A stretch of 64,000 nt of DNA from Deinococcus deserti VCD115 (GCF_000020685.1 NC_012526.1:2024001-2088000); one strand, 5' to 3'. Positions 38,329 through 49,651 are shown, numbered from the stretch's first letter. The notes: a model not told the origin generated them from the sequence alone. Made by a program: numbers and translations.

Positions 38329-38337
38329 GGCCTCGCG

Positions 38338-39843
38338 TTAGAGCCGGCCGGTCCGGTCGGTCAGTTCGCGCAGCCTCTGGGCCAGATCAGGGCGCAGGTC
38401 CGGACCCCGGTACCGCCAGGTCCAGTTGTGCTCTCCCGTGGTGCCCGGCAGGTTCATGCGCGCCTCGGTCCCCAGATTCATGATGTCTTGCAGGGGCACA
38501 ACCGCCAGATTCGCGCGGCTTTCAAAAGCCAGACGCATCAACTCCCAGGCGAAGCTTTCCTCGGTCGGATTGCTGCTGGTGTAGGTGCGGAAATTATGCT
38601 TTTCCTGGTCGTCGGCATGACGCCACCAGCCCCGGGTGGTGTCGTTGTCGTGCGTGCCGGTGTACACCACCTGATTCTCGCGAAGGTTGTGCGGCAGGAA
38701 ATCGTTGACGCTGAAGTCTCCGCCGCCAAAAGCGAACTGCAGCACGGCCATACCAGGGAACTCGAAATCGTCACGCAGTTGTTCCACGTCCGGCGTGATC
38801 ACGCCCAGGTCCTCGGCAATGATAGGAAGGTTGCCCAGTGCCCCGCGCACGGCGGCAAACATCTCGTGCCCGGGGGCCGGCACCCAGCGGCCATGCACGG
38901 CCGTTTCCGCCGGGAAGGGAATCTCCCAGTATCCGGCAAAGCCCCTGAAGTGGTCGATGCGGATCACGTCGTACAGCTTCAGGCTGCCCTGGAACCGGTC
39001 AATCCACCACTGATAACCGCTCTGGCGCATAGCGTCCCAGTTGTACAGCGGGTTGCCCCACAGCTGCCCGGTCTCGCTGAAATAGTCTGGCGGCACACCG
39101 GCAACCACGGTGGGCTGGCCCTGGTCGTCAAAGTAGAACTGCTCGCGGTTGGCCCAGGCGTCACTGCTGTCCATGGCCACGAAAATCGGAATATCGCCGA
39201 TCACCTGAATGCCCTTGCCCCGTGCATATTCACGGATGGCGGTCCACTGGCGGAAGAACAGGAACTGAATGAAGCGCACGCGCTCCAGAGACTCGCTCAG
39301 GCTGGCACGGGCCGTAGCCAGGGCTTCCGGCTGGCGGTCACGCACAGCCGACGGCCAGGCATTCCAGGGCAGGCCCCCGTGAGCGTCCTTGAGGGCGGTG
39401 AACAGGGCGTAGTCATCCAGCCAGCTGGCCTCCGCCTGGATGAATGCCTCAAGCTCAGCGCGCAGGTGACTGGCTTTCCCCCCAAGAAACGCGGCGTGGG
39501 CCCGCTCCAGCATCTGATTGCGCCAGACATACTGCAGCCCGAAATCCACCTTGTCCGGGTTGAAGGCAGGCAGCGCCGCGAAGTCCGCGTCACCCAGCAG
39601 ACCCTCCTCGCGGAGGGTAGTCAGATCAATCAGATAGGGGTTGCCGGCGAAGGCGCTGAAGGCCTGATAGGGGCTGTCGCCATACCCGGTGGGGCCCAGC
39701 GGCATGACCTGCCAGTAGTGCTGGCCGGCAGCAGCCAGCCAGTCAATGAAATGCCGGGCCTGTGTACCCAGTTCCCCGATGCCGTAGGGGCCAGGAAGGC
39801 TGGTAGGGTGCAGCAGGACGCCGCTCGAGCGTGGAATGGTCAT
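38338..39843 (-). CDS. malQ: 4-alpha-glucanotransferase (amylomaltase)
   Basis: 501 residues, GH77 amylomaltase that transfers glucan chains in maltodextrin/glycogen metabolism; cytosolic. N-terminal RSSGVLLHPTSLPGPYGIGE; the catalytic region YDVIRIDHFRGFAGYWEIP (nucleophile Asp), IIAEDLGVITPDVEQLRD (acid/base Glu), and VVYTGTHDNDTTRGWW (Asp stabiliser). C-terminal NLPGTTGEHNWTWRY completes the fold. The frame extends 10 codons upstream, but ATG 39843 with GGAGG 8 nt ahead fits the family N-terminus. Closed by the 24-bp hairpin. Confidence 0.96.
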   Translation of the reverse strand: MTIPRSSGVLLHPTSLPGPYGIGELGTQARHFIDWLAAAGQHYWQVMPLGPTGYGDSPYQAFSAFAGNPYLIDLTTLREEGLLGDADFAALPAFNPDKVDFGLQYVWRNQMLERAHAAFLGGKASHLRAELEAFIQAEASWLDDYALFTALKDAHGGLPWNAWPSAVRDRQPEALATARASLSESLERVRFIQFLFFRQWTAIREYARGKGIQVIGDIPIFVAMDSSDAWANREQFYFDDQGQPTVVAGVPPDYFSETGQLWGNPLYNWDAMRQSGYQWWIDRFQGSLKLYDVIRIDHFRGFAGYWEIPFPAETAVHGRWVPAPGHEMFAAVRGALGNLPIIAEDLGVITPDVEQLRDDFEFPGMAVLQFAFGGGDFSVNDFLPHNLRENQVVYTGTHDNDTTRGWWRHADDQEKHNFRTYTSSNPTEESFAWELMRLAFESRANLAVVPLQDIMNLGTEARMNLPGTTGEHNWTWRYRGPDLRPDLAQRLRELTDRTGRL

Positions 39844-39958
39844 AAGAGAGGCCTCCGGGATGAGAGCGGGCAACCTTTGACGTCACCCTATTTTGGAAGT
39901 GATTCCAGTTGGCGCACAGGATAGTACACCAGGCCTTCATACGCGCCGGGTCCAGCCC

Positions 39959-41134
39959 TTACTTGGTATTCAGAAAGTCCAGGATGGCCCGTGCCAGGGC
40001 CTGTGAGATACGTTCGCGGTAGGCTGCCTGCGCCAGTTTGGGGCCCTCGACCGGGCTGCTGCCAAAGCCCACTTCCACCAGGATGGCGGGCGTGGTGGGG
40101 TTGCTGATCACATAGAAAGCGTCGGTCTGCACGCCACGGTTCACGGCGCCCGTCGCCGCGATCAGGCGGGACTGCACCTTGTGGGCCAGATCGCGGCTGA
40201 AGGCAATCTTTGCCTGGGCCAGGATGTCCCCCAACATGTTCTGGGCGCTGGTGGACGCCTGCCGGGTCAGGGCCTCCCCCACCGTGCCTCCCCCGTTCTC
40301 CTGAACCGCGAGGCTGCGGTTGCGCCCGGCCATCGGCTGACCGAAGTAGAAGGTTTCGATGCCCTGCGCGCCGGGACCCGCTGCATTGACGTGAATGCTG
40401 ACAAAGGCACTGACCGTGCCGTTCTTGGCCAGGCGTGAGCGGGCTTCGAGATCCTGGGACTTGTTGACACTCAGGTGACGGTCGGATTCACGGACCATCA
40501 CGACGTCCACGCCATGCTTCACCAGTTCGGCGCGCGTTCGCAGGGCGATGTCCAGAGTCACCTCCTCTTCCGAGGTCCATGGACTTTGCGCGCCAGGGTC
40601 CTTGCCCCCATGTCCGGCGTCCAGCACCACGCGGGGGCGCACAGCTGGCTTTGCAGCAGGCGCGGGCGCTGTGCTCGCAGGCCTGGCCACGGCAACCGGC
40701 GTGCGCGTGCCCTGGGAATTCGGCGTGGCCGGTACTTTGGACGCGGCGGCGCTGGTGGGCACATCAATCACCAGACGGGCGTTCTGGCTCCCGCTTGCCG
40801 GCAACACCGAGGCTTTGGCCTGAGTGTGCCCCCTGGCTAGGGTCACCGTCACGGTCTTGCCCGCCACGGCGTAGGCCGTGACGCCCGAGGCATTCAGCGG
40901 CCCCTGCTCGGCTTTAAGAGAGACATTCAGCTGCACCGTGATGCTCTGTCCCTGGACTTTCACGCTGGACTTGGCGCTGGCAGGCAGGTCAAAGACGACC
41001 CGCGTGAAGCCATCGTGTGAACCGACACGCGGCGCAGCCTGGGCGCCGGGCACAAGCAGGGCGCCTGTCAGCAGCGTGCACAGCAGCATTCGGGACACCG
41101 GAAACCGGATGCAGGACTCAAAAGACGCGTTCAC
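39959..41134 (-). CDS. Secreted N-acetylmuramoyl-L-alanine amidase (AMIN + Amidase_3)
   Basis: 391 residues. Signal peptide with hydrophobic core MLLCTLLTGALLVPGAQA; AMIN domain (about 40-130, SHDGFTRVVFDLPASAKSSV); Pro/Ala-rich linker; Amidase_3 catalytic domain (about 175-390) with VLDAGHGGKDPGA (Zn His), VMVRESDRHLSVNKSQDLEARS (second ligand Glu in the LEARS-like segment), FVSIHVNAAG (third His) and AILVEVGFGSSPVEG (catalytic Glu). It cleaves the peptide stem from MurNAc in cell separation or remodelling. GTG 41134 (8 nt after TACACT) is preferred over ATG 41089; both are in frame and the shorter one starts the h-region. Divergent from the LptA-like gene. Confidence 0.92.
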   Translation of the reverse strand: MNASFESCIRFPVSRMLLCTLLTGALLVPGAQAAPRVGSHDGFTRVVFDLPASAKSSVKVQGQSITVQLNVSLKAEQGPLNASGVTAYAVAGKTVTVTLARGHTQAKASVLPASGSQNARLVIDVPTSAAASKVPATPNSQGTRTPVAVARPASTAPAPAAKPAVRPRVVLDAGHGGKDPGAQSPWTSEEEVTLDIALRTRAELVKHGVDVVMVRESDRHLSVNKSQDLEARSRLAKNGTVSAFVSIHVNAAGPGAQGIETFYFGQPMAGRNRSLAVQENGGGTVGEALTRQASTSAQNMLGDILAQAKIAFSRDLAHKVQSRLIAATGAVNRGVQTDAFYVISNPTTPAILVEVGFGSSPVEGPKLAQAAYRERISQALARAILDFLNTK

Positions 41135-41248
41135 TGGCCAGAAGTGTACTCTCCAGCCCTGGACAGCAGGATGAAAAACCCGTCGCCTGAACCGAAGCTG
41201 ACTGGCACCCTCACGCCGCTCAGTGACCCTCCCGTTAGGGTGCAGAAC

Positions 41249-41920
41249 ATGAGCACTCCTCCCCTGCCCCGCCGCACCCCTCTGCTGGCCGCGCTGACCG
41301 CCCTGAGTCTCCTGGGCCTGTCTGCTGTGGGACCGGCCGCGCAGGCTGTCAATTTCGGCGGCCTGAACGTCACTCCTCGCGGCGCCCAGAATCTCAACCT
41401 GGAGACGGGTGCCACCGATCTGCCACAAGGTGGGACCGCCACCGACGCCAGAAGCGGCATGAAGCTCACCGCTGCCCGGATGCAGATCCGCCCCGGCCAG
41501 ACGCTGAGCGCCCAGGACGCGACCCTTACCACCCGGCAGGGCGGCACCCTGCACGCTGCTCAGGTCGTTTACGACCTGAAGGGCGGCACGGTCGTCGCCT
41601 CCGGAGGCGCCACCTACCGTGACTCACGCTTTAATGGCCTGAGCGCCCCCAGCATGGCGCTGTATGTCAAATCCGGCTTTGTGACCGCTGGCGGTGGCCT
41701 GAAGGCCAAGAGCCCGGCGCTCAGCGCTTCAGGCATGATCTTTGATCCGTCCACCATGCAGGTGCTGCTGACGGGCCCAGCCAGCGTGACGCAAGGTTCC
41801 GTGCAGGCCACTGCGGGTGCCGGTGAACGACTGGTGCTGGTGTTTGCCGGCAGCCGGCTGCTCCGTGCTGCCAGCCCAGACAACGCCACGCTCGCGCGTT
41901 TCCGGCCTTACTTGAAGTAA
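41249..41920 (+). CDS. Secreted LptA/OstA-like beta-repeat protein
   Basis: 223 residues. Signal peptide (RRTPLLAALTALSLLGLSAV then GPAAQA), followed by a repetitive beta structure typical of OstA/LptA (MKLTAARMQIRPGQTLSAQD, GGTLHAAQVVYDLKGGTVVA, SGGATYRDSRFNGLSAPSMA). Such proteins form beta-jellyroll bridges for lipid transport; whether a Deinococcus, which lacks classical LPS, uses it for another envelope lipid is unknown. The open frame reaches 35 codons upstream into the amidase promoter, but ATG 41249 is 7 nt after TAGGGT (41236-41241), leaderless. Confidence 0.78.
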   Translation: MSTPPLPRRTPLLAALTALSLLGLSAVGPAAQAVNFGGLNVTPRGAQNLNLETGATDLPQGGTATDARSGMKLTAARMQIRPGQTLSAQDATLTTRQGGTLHAAQVVYDLKGGTVVASGGATYRDSRFNGLSAPSMALYVKSGFVTAGGGLKAKSPALSASGMIFDPSTMQVLLTGPASVTQGSVQATAGAGERLVLVFAGSRLLRAASPDNATLARFRPYLK

Positions 41921-41987
41921 GAGTGGTGTGTGGTATCTGATAACACTGTTCTGATGGGGTAAAGCAGCTTCGGCTGAAAAGCAAAAG

Positions 41988-42020
41988 GAGGCCGCCGGCA
42001 GACACTCTGCCAGCGGCCTC
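41988..42020 (-). terminator. Terminator of the Rrf2 gene
   Basis: Stem of 12 pairs with one mismatch (GAGGCCGC/GCGGCCTC plus GGCA/TGCC), loop GACACTC, and on the minus strand a CCTTTTGCTTTT tract. The plus-strand LptA-like gene converges here. Confidence 0.8.
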
Positions 42021-42036
42021 TATGCGTACACCTTTC

Positions 42037-42504
<468 letters not shown>

Positions 42505-42587
42505 GTGCGGCAGTCTAGCGTGTCCAGGCCGCCCTCGACATGCTCCAGTTCCCAGCCGGGCGCCTCCCTTAAGTCTGACCTGGGGCG

Positions 42588-43442
42588 TTACTCGGGGTAG
42601 CGCTCGCGCAGATACGCAACGGCGACCGGGTCAAACTGGCCACCCGGCACCCAGCGCTCTTCCAGGTTCTCTGTGCCGTACAGCGCCCAGGCGGCAGTCT
42701 CGGTGGCCTCGTCCCACTCTCCCTGAGGCAGGCTCTGCGCGTAGCCCTGCCTCACCAGCAGCCCACGCAGCCAGCTCAACTCAGCCTCGTCGGGACGTCT
42801 GGCCGTTTCAGGACGACCGAACAGCAGGTCATGCACGTCCAGCAGGCGCGCGAGTTCGGCACAGGGATCGGGGTGATCGTCAGCACGCAGGTTGACCCAG
42901 TCGTCGGTCAGCCCGCCGTAACCGCGTCCTGGGCCCGCACACAGCAGCGCCGCCGACTGCCGGCCCCGCCGGTCTCCGCCCGCCTGATCGCCAGCCTGTA
43001 GCGCAGCGAACAGTCGGCGCGGCAGAGGCATTCCGGCCGCGTCCTGCCAGGCGCGGTGCATGGCCTGGACCACCTCGGGACCGGTCAGGATATTGCCCTG
43101 AATGGCCACGTCCGGCTCTGCGATACCGCCGGCCCAGGCGTGGCAGCCCTGGCCCGTGAAGGTCGCGCTGCGGCCGTCGGCGCCCACCAGCCCGAACTGC
43201 CGCTGCACGATGCCCGCGTCCTCGGCCTGAAACCGTGCGCTGACTTCCTCGGGCGAGAGCCCCCCGGACAGCAGCGCCAGTCCATCCGGACCGAAATTGG
43301 GGTTGACATAGCTCTGGGTGGCAACAGCACCGACGCCGCCACGAACAAACGGCACCAGGGCTCCCACAGCCAGGAACTTGCTGGCCACCGCCACACCCAG
43401 GTCGCCAGTCTTCGGATCACGGCCCACAATGGAGAAAGTCAT
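42588..43442 (-). CDS. DUF1028 (Ntn-hydrolase-like) protein
   Basis: 284 residues. Conserved DUF1028 N-terminus [20 protein letters not shown], then [20 protein letters not shown] (the VGxxVP...GVGAVATQ signature), [48 protein letters not shown]-terminal 90 residues are a peptidoglycan-binding-like or accessory region ([20 protein letters not shown]). The fold is assigned to the Ntn-hydrolase type in databases; no reaction is established. ATG 43442 lies 6 nt after TACGCT (complement of 43449-43454), so the longer frame to 43649 is rejected. Confidence 0.9.
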   Translation of the reverse strand: MTFSIVGRDPKTGDLGVAVASKFLAVGALVPFVRGGVGAVATQSYVNPNFGPDGLALLSGGLSPEEVSARFQAEDAGIVQRQFGLVGADGRSATFTGQGCHAWAGGIAEPDVAIQGNILTGPEVVQAMHRAWQDAAGMPLPRRLFAALQAGDQAGGDRRGRQSAALLCAGPGRGYGGLTDDWVNLRADDHPDPCAELARLLDVHDLLFGRPETARRPDEAELSWLRGLLVRQGYAQSLPQGEWDEATETAAWALYGTENLEERWVPGGQFDPVAVAYLRERYPE

Positions 43443-43885
43443 ACCCGGAGCGTAAGGCAAAAGCGGCCTGAAAAGCAGCCCTCGTTGAGAGCAGCCCGGT
43501 GGAACGAGGCTGTGTGCGTGCAAGAGGTTCTCCAGGCAGGAGGATGTGACTGCTCCGTGATGTGCAGGGTGGCCGCCTGCAAGATGTACCGCCGCATCCC
43601 GGGCACCTTCTGGACGTATCGAAGGACACGAACATGCTGAACGGTCCACCCGGCTTGCTCTAAATTTTTACTGCTGCAAAGGGTCACGAACAGAACAACC
43701 TGGATGGTTTTGTGCTTGTGGCTGTGCCTGCCATGCCGCAGGACAACCGCGTCACCCTTCACCTCAGGCAAGGCCCCTCCCTAAGCTGCGTCCACTTCAT
43801 GCAGATGAATTTGAAGCAAATGGCGAGTTCCAGAGAACAGGCTCCGGTCCATAAGAACAGTGCAGGCCGTGTTAGCCTCCCCAGG
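43443..43885. other. 440-bp stretch without a recognisable gene
   Basis: Lies between two divergent leaderless genes. Several short frames exist but none has a convincing start or similarity; an AT-rich spot (GCTCTAAATTTTTACTGC near 43660) interrupts it. Possibly decayed sequence. Confidence 0.4.
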
Positions 43886-44692
43886 ATGACCTTCGCGCAT
43901 GCCGTCACGGACCGCACCCGCCGCCTCCAGACCCGCCTGTGTGTGGGGCTTGACCCCCGCCTGGACGCCTACCGGGACGCAGCTCATCTGCGCGGGCATA
44001 CCCTGGACGTTCTGGAGGCCACCGCGCCATACGCAGCCTGTATCAAACCGCAGCTGGCCTTTTATGAAGCTCTGGGCCTGGAGGGCATGAAACTGCTCGA
44101 AGAGGTCTGCGCCGCAGCGCGCACCCTTGGTCTGCCGGTGCTGCTCGATGGTAAGCGTGGGGACATCGGCAGTACGGCCCAGGCCTATGCGCAGGGCTGG
44201 CTGAGTGGGCAGCACGGGGGCTCGGCGCTGACTGTCAATCCCTTCCTGGGCTTTGAAACCCTGACTCCTTTCGTGGACACCGCCCGCGCGAACGGGGGCG
44301 CTGTGTTCGTGCTGGTCAAGACCAGCAATCCCGGGCAGGCCGACCTGCAGGGCAGCGGCATCAGCGAGCGGGTGGCCGACGAGGTCAGGCGCCTGAATGC
44401 TGCGGAACCTCAAAGCGAGTACCCCAGTGTGGGTGCAGTGGTCGGGGCCACCCATCCGGGTGACCTGGCCGCCTTCCGGGCCCTGATGCCGCGCGCCCTG
44501 CTGTTGCTGCCGGGTCTGGGGGCTCAGGGCGCACGCGCCTCAGACCTGAGCGGCGCCTTTGATCCTGGCGGCACAGGCGCCCTGGCCAGCGCGAGTCGCG
44601 GCGTGCAATATGCCCAGGGCCTGGATGTGCAGGCCAGCGCTGCTGCCGCACGCAGTTTCCGCGATGAGCTGAACGCTGCCCTGAAGCAATAA
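43886..44692 (+). CDS. pyrF: Orotidine 5'-phosphate decarboxylase
   Basis: 268 residues of the PyrF type-2 (mycobacterial/plant-domain-like) OMP decarboxylase, final step of UMP synthesis. TIM barrel with [15 protein letters not shown] near the N-terminus; the catalytic DxKxxD motif in [47 protein letters not shown]; phosphate-binding [15 protein letters not shown]. Complete. The frame reaches back to 43712, but ATG 43886 is exactly 7 nt after TAGCCT (43873-43878). Single gene. Confidence 0.95.
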   Translation: MTFAHAVTDRTRRLQTRLCVGLDPRLDAYRDAAHLRGHTLDVLEATAPYAACIKPQLAFYEALGLEGMKLLEEVCAAARTLGLPVLLDGKRGDIGSTAQAYAQGWLSGQHGGSALTVNPFLGFETLTPFVDTARANGGAVFVLVKTSNPGQADLQGSGISERVADEVRRLNAAEPQSEYPSVGAVVGATHPGDLAAFRALMPRALLLLPGLGAQGARASDLSGAFDPGGTGALASASRGVQYAQGLDVQASAAAARSFRDELNAALKQ

Positions 44693-44779
44693 ATTTGTCT
44701 CTAAACATCACACAGACTTAATGTGAGGTCTTTCACACTTGTTGACCAGCCAGTCAGGTCCGTGCCAGATTCCGCTGGG

Positions 44780-44785
44780 TACAGT
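44780..44785 (+). promoter_or_regulatory. -10 hexamer of the LivJ-like gene
   Basis: TACAGT, 5 nt before ATG 44791. A TTGACC at 44742-44747 is 18 bp from CAGATT (44766-44771), an alternative start of transcription with a short leader. Confidence 0.5.
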
Positions 44786-44790
44786 GCCTC

Positions 44791-45987
44791 ATGTACAAAG
44801 AAAGATGTGTGCGCGCCATTGGCGCTGTAGTTCTGTTTCCGCTTCTGCTGGGCTCTGCTGGAGCTGCAACCATCAAGGTAGCCTCGGTCAGCCCACTGTC
44901 TGGCAGTCTCGCGCCTATTGGCACCGAGGTCCGCCGCGGCGCAGAGCTTGCGGTGCAGGAGCAGATCCGCGCCTTCAAAACGCTTGGTCATGATCTGGTG
45001 TTTATGCCCATGGATGACCAGGCCTCTGCTACTCAGGGCACCCAGATCGGCAAAACCCTGGCAGCAGACCGCGCCGTTCTGGGTGTGGTCGGTGCCCTGA
45101 ACTCCAGCGTGACCAACACCCTGGCCCAGGCCCTGGTCGCCTCCAACCTGGCTGTGATCTCTCCTGCCAGCACCAACGACACCCTGACCGAGAACAAATG
45201 GAAGAACTTCAGCCGTGTGGTCGCGCCTGACAGCGCCCAGGCCGTCGCCGCCGCCCAGTACCTGCAGAGCGAAGTCGGCGCCAAGACGGTGTTTGTGGTG
45301 TCGGACAACACCGCTTACGGCAACGGCCTGTCCAAGGTGCTGCAGACCAACCTCAAGCGCCAGAACATCGCGCTGGCCGGCTACGTGGGCGCCTCTGACG
45401 ACGAGCAGATCGCTGGAGCCGTCAAGCGGATCAAGACCCTCGACCCGGACGTGGTGTACTTCGGCGGCACCGACGACGTGGGTTCCAAGCTGCTCAAGGC
45501 TATCCGCGCGGCTGGCATCAAGTCCCTGTTCATGGGCGGTGACGGTCTGGACTCCCCCAGCTTCATTCAGCGCAGCGGGATCGACGCCGCCGGTGTGGTC
45601 TTCAGTACCGGCTTTGGCCCTGTGACTGTGTTCTCCGGCGCCCCGGCCTTTACCCAGCGCTACCAGGCTGCCTACAAGTCCAAACCCAACGGTGTCTCGG
45701 TCTACGCGTACGACGCCATGAACGTCATGCTCGAAGCCATCAAGAGCAGCCTGACCAAAGGTGGCGCGCTGCCCAGCCGCATGCAGGTCTCCTCGGCTGT
45801 ACGCCGCGTCAGCTTCCCGGCCTGCTTCGAGGGTTCGGCCACCAAGTGCAGCATTGTGTCGGGCGCAGTGGGCTTCGACAACACCGGCGAGCGCCAGCGT
45901 TCACGCGTCTTCATCATGAAACTGGATAACGTGCTGCAGGGACAGGTGGCCAAGGTTCAGACCGTGACCGCCGAAAGTCTCCGCTGA
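44791..45987 (+). CDS. Branched-chain amino acid ABC transporter substrate-binding protein
   Basis: 398 residues. Signal peptide ([19 protein letters not shown]), then a type-I periplasmic-binding fold: [20 protein letters not shown], a ligand-pocket segment [20 protein letters not shown] followed by [31 protein letters not shown], and [20 protein letters not shown]. LivJ/Peripla_BP_6 family. Ligand could be Leu/Ile/Val or another amino acid or amide; the permease genes are not next to it. Two Cys ([15 protein letters not shown]) probably form a disulfide. Strong terminator at 46003-46035. Leaderless-type start 5 nt after TACAGT. Confidence 0.92.
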   Translation: MYKERCVRAIGAVVLFPLLLGSAGAATIKVASVSPLSGSLAPIGTEVRRGAELAVQEQIRAFKTLGHDLVFMPMDDQASATQGTQIGKTLAADRAVLGVVGALNSSVTNTLAQALVASNLAVISPASTNDTLTENKWKNFSRVVAPDSAQAVAAAQYLQSEVGAKTVFVVSDNTAYGNGLSKVLQTNLKRQNIALAGYVGASDDEQIAGAVKRIKTLDPDVVYFGGTDDVGSKLLKAIRAAGIKSLFMGGDGLDSPSFIQRSGIDAAGVVFSTGFGPVTVFSGAPAFTQRYQAAYKSKPNGVSVYAYDAMNVMLEAIKSSLTKGGALPSRMQVSSAVRRVSFPACFEGSATKCSIVSGAVGFDNTGERQRSRVFIMKLDNVLQGQVAKVQTVTAESLR

Positions 45988-46002
45988 TTCTTCCAATTCA
46001 CC

Positions 46003-46035
46003 GAAAAAGCGCCCCAATTGCCGGGGCGCTTTTTC
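46003..46035 (+). terminator. Strong terminator of the LivJ-like gene
   Basis: Stem GAAAAAGCGCCCC (46003-46015)/GGGGCGCTTTTTC (46023-46035), 7-nt loop, T-tract included. Confidence 0.95.
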
Positions 46036-46205
46036 TATTGCTTCCTGCCCTTACAGCCTGAAATGCGCGGCCGGGCACAGGAGCGCCAGGGCTCATGCCT
46101 ACAGCCAATCGGGTACTTTCGGCCGGCTGAATGGGAGATTGCTGACACCTATAAGGTCCAGCGCGTTTTCAGCTGCCGGCTGCAGAGCTCCGGATAGACT
46201 CGGGC

Positions 46206-46895
46206 GTGCACCCCCTACGCGCCGTGATTCTTGACCTGGACGACACCCTGTTCGATGACACGGCCTGCACCCACGCGGGTCTTGCAGCGCTGGCAGCCGA
46301 GCACGGCGTGCAGCACTGGACCTCCGAACGTCTCTTTGCCAGGCACGCCGAGCACATCCGTGCGATTGATCCACTCCTGTTCCGCGGCGAGGTCGATGCC
46401 CACGGCGCCCGCCTCCTGCGCATGACGCGTCTGCTGACCGACCTGGGGGTGCCCAACCCGGACGGCGAAGCTGCCACGCGAACCTACCGCACGGCTTACC
46501 GGGCAGCCTGGACCCTGCTTGACGGTGCTGTGGACCTGCTGAGCGGGCTCCGGTCGCGGGGCCTGCGCACAGCAGTCCTGACCAACTATGTGCGTGAAGT
46601 CCAGCAGGAGAAGCTGATCCACTTCGGCCTGGACAAACTGATTGACGTGACCCTGTGTATCGAGGACATGCCGGCACCCAAGCCGGATATCCGCGCGTAT
46701 CACGCAGCCTGCACCGCCCTGGGTGTCGTCCCGGCTGAGGCTGTCATGATCGGTGACTCCTGGGAGAACGATGTCGAAGGTGCCCGCCGGGCCGGTCTGC
46801 GAGCAGTATGGGTCAACCGACATAACCGGCCCGCACCCGGTCCTGCTGTTCCTCAGGTCAGGCACCTCAATGCGGCCGGGGCCCTGATTGTCTGA
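46206..46895 (+). CDS. HAD-superfamily hydrolase
   Basis: 229 residues with DDTLFDD-type motif I (VILDLDDTLFDDTACT), alpha-helical cap (about 20-90), motif II in AVLTNYVREVQQEK, Lys motif III (PAPKPDIRAYHAAC), and motif IV VMIGDSWENDVEGARRAG. YjjG/phosphoglycolate-like subgroup; substrate unknown. It begins with GTG, 5 nt after TAGACT (46195-46200). Not to be confused with the partial HAD gene at the window start, which is a different subgroup. A gap of 360 bp follows. Confidence 0.92.
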   Translation: MHPLRAVILDLDDTLFDDTACTHAGLAALAAEHGVQHWTSERLFARHAEHIRAIDPLLFRGEVDAHGARLLRMTRLLTDLGVPNPDGEAATRTYRTAYRAAWTLLDGAVDLLSGLRSRGLRTAVLTNYVREVQQEKLIHFGLDKLIDVTLCIEDMPAPKPDIRAYHAACTALGVVPAEAVMIGDSWENDVEGARRAGLRAVWVNRHNRPAPGPAVPQVRHLNAAGALIV

Positions 46896-47257
46896 TAGCG
46901 AAGCGCGGATACCACAAGGGCAAGATCTGCCGCGGCATGCGGGAAGTGTGGGGGCGTACCTTCGGCTATCCGCTCAGGGGAGCGCTGGGCTTGTTCCAGC
47001 AGGATGTCTTCGACTCCACCGGGCGCCGATCTGGCAGGGCAGAAGAAACTCTGTCCACCTAGAGGCATCTGGAGGACATGTCAGGAGAGGAGCGCTCCAC
47101 TTCGCACACCTTTGAATGCCCGTCGTAGACGCTTCCCCGCTGCTCGTCCTGGTCAGGCGTGTCAATGTCCAACCGGGAGTCGAGCCGCGCCAGCATTGTT
47201 CATGCGGCGCGGCTCAACTCTGGATTCAGGCGCACGTGCCTGGATGGTTCTGTGAGA
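46896..47257. other. 360-bp stretch, no gene; holds the ppsA terminator
   Basis: No credible frame. At 47182-47215 arms GAGCCGCGCC and GGCGCGGCTC (10 bp, 14-nt loop) form a hairpin 43 bp beyond the ppsA stop on the minus strand, a likely terminator. Confidence 0.5.
47182..47215 (-). terminator. Hairpin downstream of ppsA
   Basis: Perfect 10-bp arms GAGCCGCGCC/GGCGCGGCTC; no strong U-tract. Confidence 0.6.
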
Positions 47258-49651
47258 TCAGGCTGTAGCGGTGGCCCGTTCCTCGGCACCCTCACCGGCC
47301 AGGTGCAGCCAGGTGGTCAGCACCGAGTCGGGGTTGAGGCTCACCGAATCGATGCCCTGCTCCATCAGCCACCCTGCCAGCGCGGGGTGGTCGCTGGGGC
47401 CCTGACCGCAGATGCCAACGTATTTGCCTGCACGTTTGGCAGCCGCAATCGCCTGAGCCATCAGGATCAGCACGGCCTCGTTCTGCTCGTCGAACAGGTC
47501 GGCGACCAGCCCGGAGTCGCGGTCCAGCGCCAGGGTCAGCTGCGTCAGGTCGTTGCTGCCGATGGAAAAGCCGTCGAAGTGCTCCAGGAACTGGTCGGCC
47601 AGAATGGCGTTGCTGGGAATCTCGCACATCATGATGATCTTCAGGCCCCCATCTCCATCAACTGCACCGTCGCCGCGTTTCAGACCGTTGCGGGCCAGGA
47701 TCTCGATGATCTGGGCTGCCTCGGCGACCGTACGCACGAAGGGAATCATGACCTGAACGTTGGTCAGGCCCATCTCGTCGCGCACGGCCCTGATGGCCTC
47801 GCATTCCAGCGCGAACGCGGCAGCAAAGTCGGCGCTGCGGTAGCGGCTGGCTCCACGGAAGCCGATCATGGGGTTTTCTTCCATGGGTTCGTAGGCCGGT
47901 CCGCCGATCAGATGCGCGTATTCGTTGCTCTTGAAGTCGCTGAGGCGCACGATGACAGGCTTGGGCGCAAAGGCCGCAGCAATACTAGCCACCCCCTCGG
48001 CCAGCTTCTCGCGGAAGAAATCACGGGGGGAAGCGTACCCGGCTGTTTTCTTCTCGATCTGGGCCTTGACGTCCTCGGGCACGTTTGGGTAGTCCAGCAG
48101 GGCGCGCGGGTGAATGCCGATCACGTTCGAAATCACGAACTCCACGCGCGCCAGGCCCACGCCCTCGTTGGGCAGTGCAGCAAAAGAAAACGCCCGGTCG
48201 GGCGAGGCCACGTTCATCATGATCTTCATGCCGACTTCGGGCATGGCATCGAGTTCCACGCGGTTGACGTGGAAGTCCAGGCGGCCCGCGTACACGTAGC
48301 CGGTATCGCCCTCCGCGCAGCTGACCGTGACTTCCTGCCCGCTTTTGAGTTCACGGGTGGCGGTGCCCGACCCCACGACAGCCGGAATGCCCAGTTCCCG
48401 CGCGATGATCGCGGCGTGGCAGGTGCGGCCCCCACGGTTGGTCACGATGGCGCTGGCGCGTTTCATGACGGGTTCCCAGTCGGGATCGGTCATGTCCGCC
48501 ACCAGAATGTCACCGTCCTGCACGCTGTCCATCTGGGAGATGTCGGTTACGACCCGCACCACCCCGGCCCCGATGCGGTTGCCCACTGCGCGGCCCTCGA
48601 TCAGGATCTCGCCCTGGCCGGTCAGCTCGAAGCGTTCCAGGGTGCGCCCGGCGCGGCTCTGCACGGTTTCAGGACGGGCCTGCAGGATGTAGATCTGACC
48701 GTCGCGGCCATCCTTGCCCCATTCGATATCCATCGGGCGGCCATAGTGGTTCTCGATGGTGACGCACTGGCGGGCGAGTTCGGTCAGGTCCTCGTCGGTC
48801 AGGGAAAAGGCGCTCTGCTGCGCTTGATCGACATCCACGACCTGCACGCCCTGTCCCTCGGCGTAGATCATCTTCTTCTGCTTGCTGCCCAGGGTGCGCC
48901 GCAGCACCGCGCGGTGGCCGGCCTGCAGCGCCGGCTTGTACACGAAGAACTCGTCGGGGTTCACGGCGCCCTGCACGACCATTTCGCCCAGACCGTAGGA
49001 CGAGGTCACGAACACCGCGTCCCGGAAGCCACTTTCGGTGTCCAGCGTGAAGGCCACACCCGAGACCGCCAGATCGGTGCGGACCATGCGCTGCACGCCG
49101 GCCGACAACGCCACGTCAGCGTGCGCAAAGCCGTGGTGCACGCGGTAAGAAATGGCGCGGTCGTTGTACAGGCTGGCAAACACCAGGCGCACGTGATGCA
49201 GCACCTGCTCGATGCCGCGGACGTTCAGGAAGGTTTCCTGCTGCCCGGCGAAACTCGCCTCGGGCAAATCTTCGGCAGTCGCGCTGGAACGCACGGCCAC
49301 GTCAGGCTCCACCCCACCCACGCTGAGGCCGGCGTAAGCCTCACGGATGGCCTGCTCCAGCGGGGCAGGCAGGCTAGCCTGCTCCACCCATCCACGGATC
49401 TCCCGGCCAGCAGCGACCAGGGCGTTGACATCATTCACGTCCAGCGCAGACAGCCGGGCGTTGATCTTTTCCTCGATCTGGTTTTCCTGCAAGAACAGGC
49501 GGAAGGCGTCGGCTGTGGTCGCAAAGCCTCCGGGTACACGCACGCCGGCATTGGCCAGACCCTGAATCATTTCCCCGATGCTGGCGTTCTTGCCACCAAC
49601 AATCTCCACGTCGGTCATCCTTAGTGTTTCAAACGGGCGAATCATGTCCAT
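47258..49651 (-). CDS. ppsA: Phosphoenolpyruvate synthase
   Basis: 797 residues. Converts pyruvate and ATP to PEP, AMP and Pi for gluconeogenesis. N-terminal ATP-binding domain ([35 protein letters not shown]), swivelling His domain with the phospho-histidine in [17 protein letters not shown], and C-terminal PEP-binding TIM barrel ([27 protein letters not shown], and the C-terminal active-site Cys in [15 protein letters not shown]). The conserved regulatory Thr next to the His (GGRTCHA) is the target of PpsR. ATG 49651 after GGAG; promoter TACACT (complement of 49721-49726) implies a 60-nt leader. Divergent from ppsR. Confidence 0.96.
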   Translation of the reverse strand: MDMIRPFETLRMTDVEIVGGKNASIGEMIQGLANAGVRVPGGFATTADAFRLFLQENQIEEKINARLSALDVNDVNALVAAGREIRGWVEQASLPAPLEQAIREAYAGLSVGGVEPDVAVRSSATAEDLPEASFAGQQETFLNVRGIEQVLHHVRLVFASLYNDRAISYRVHHGFAHADVALSAGVQRMVRTDLAVSGVAFTLDTESGFRDAVFVTSSYGLGEMVVQGAVNPDEFFVYKPALQAGHRAVLRRTLGSKQKKMIYAEGQGVQVVDVDQAQQSAFSLTDEDLTELARQCVTIENHYGRPMDIEWGKDGRDGQIYILQARPETVQSRAGRTLERFELTGQGEILIEGRAVGNRIGAGVVRVVTDISQMDSVQDGDILVADMTDPDWEPVMKRASAIVTNRGGRTCHAAIIARELGIPAVVGSGTATRELKSGQEVTVSCAEGDTGYVYAGRLDFHVNRVELDAMPEVGMKIMMNVASPDRAFSFAALPNEGVGLARVEFVISNVIGIHPRALLDYPNVPEDVKAQIEKKTAGYASPRDFFREKLAEGVASIAAAFAPKPVIVRLSDFKSNEYAHLIGGPAYEPMEENPMIGFRGASRYRSADFAAAFALECEAIRAVRDEMGLTNVQVMIPFVRTVAEAAQIIEILARNGLKRGDGAVDGDGGLKIIMMCEIPSNAILADQFLEHFDGFSIGSNDLTQLTLALDRDSGLVADLFDEQNEAVLILMAQAIAAAKRAGKYVGICGQGPSDHPALAGWLMEQGIDSVSLNPDSVLTTWLHLAGEGAEERATATA

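Noticed and set aside
47159..49624. Open frame of 821 codons on the plus strand
   Set aside because: Antisense shadow of ppsA, no start context, no family pattern.
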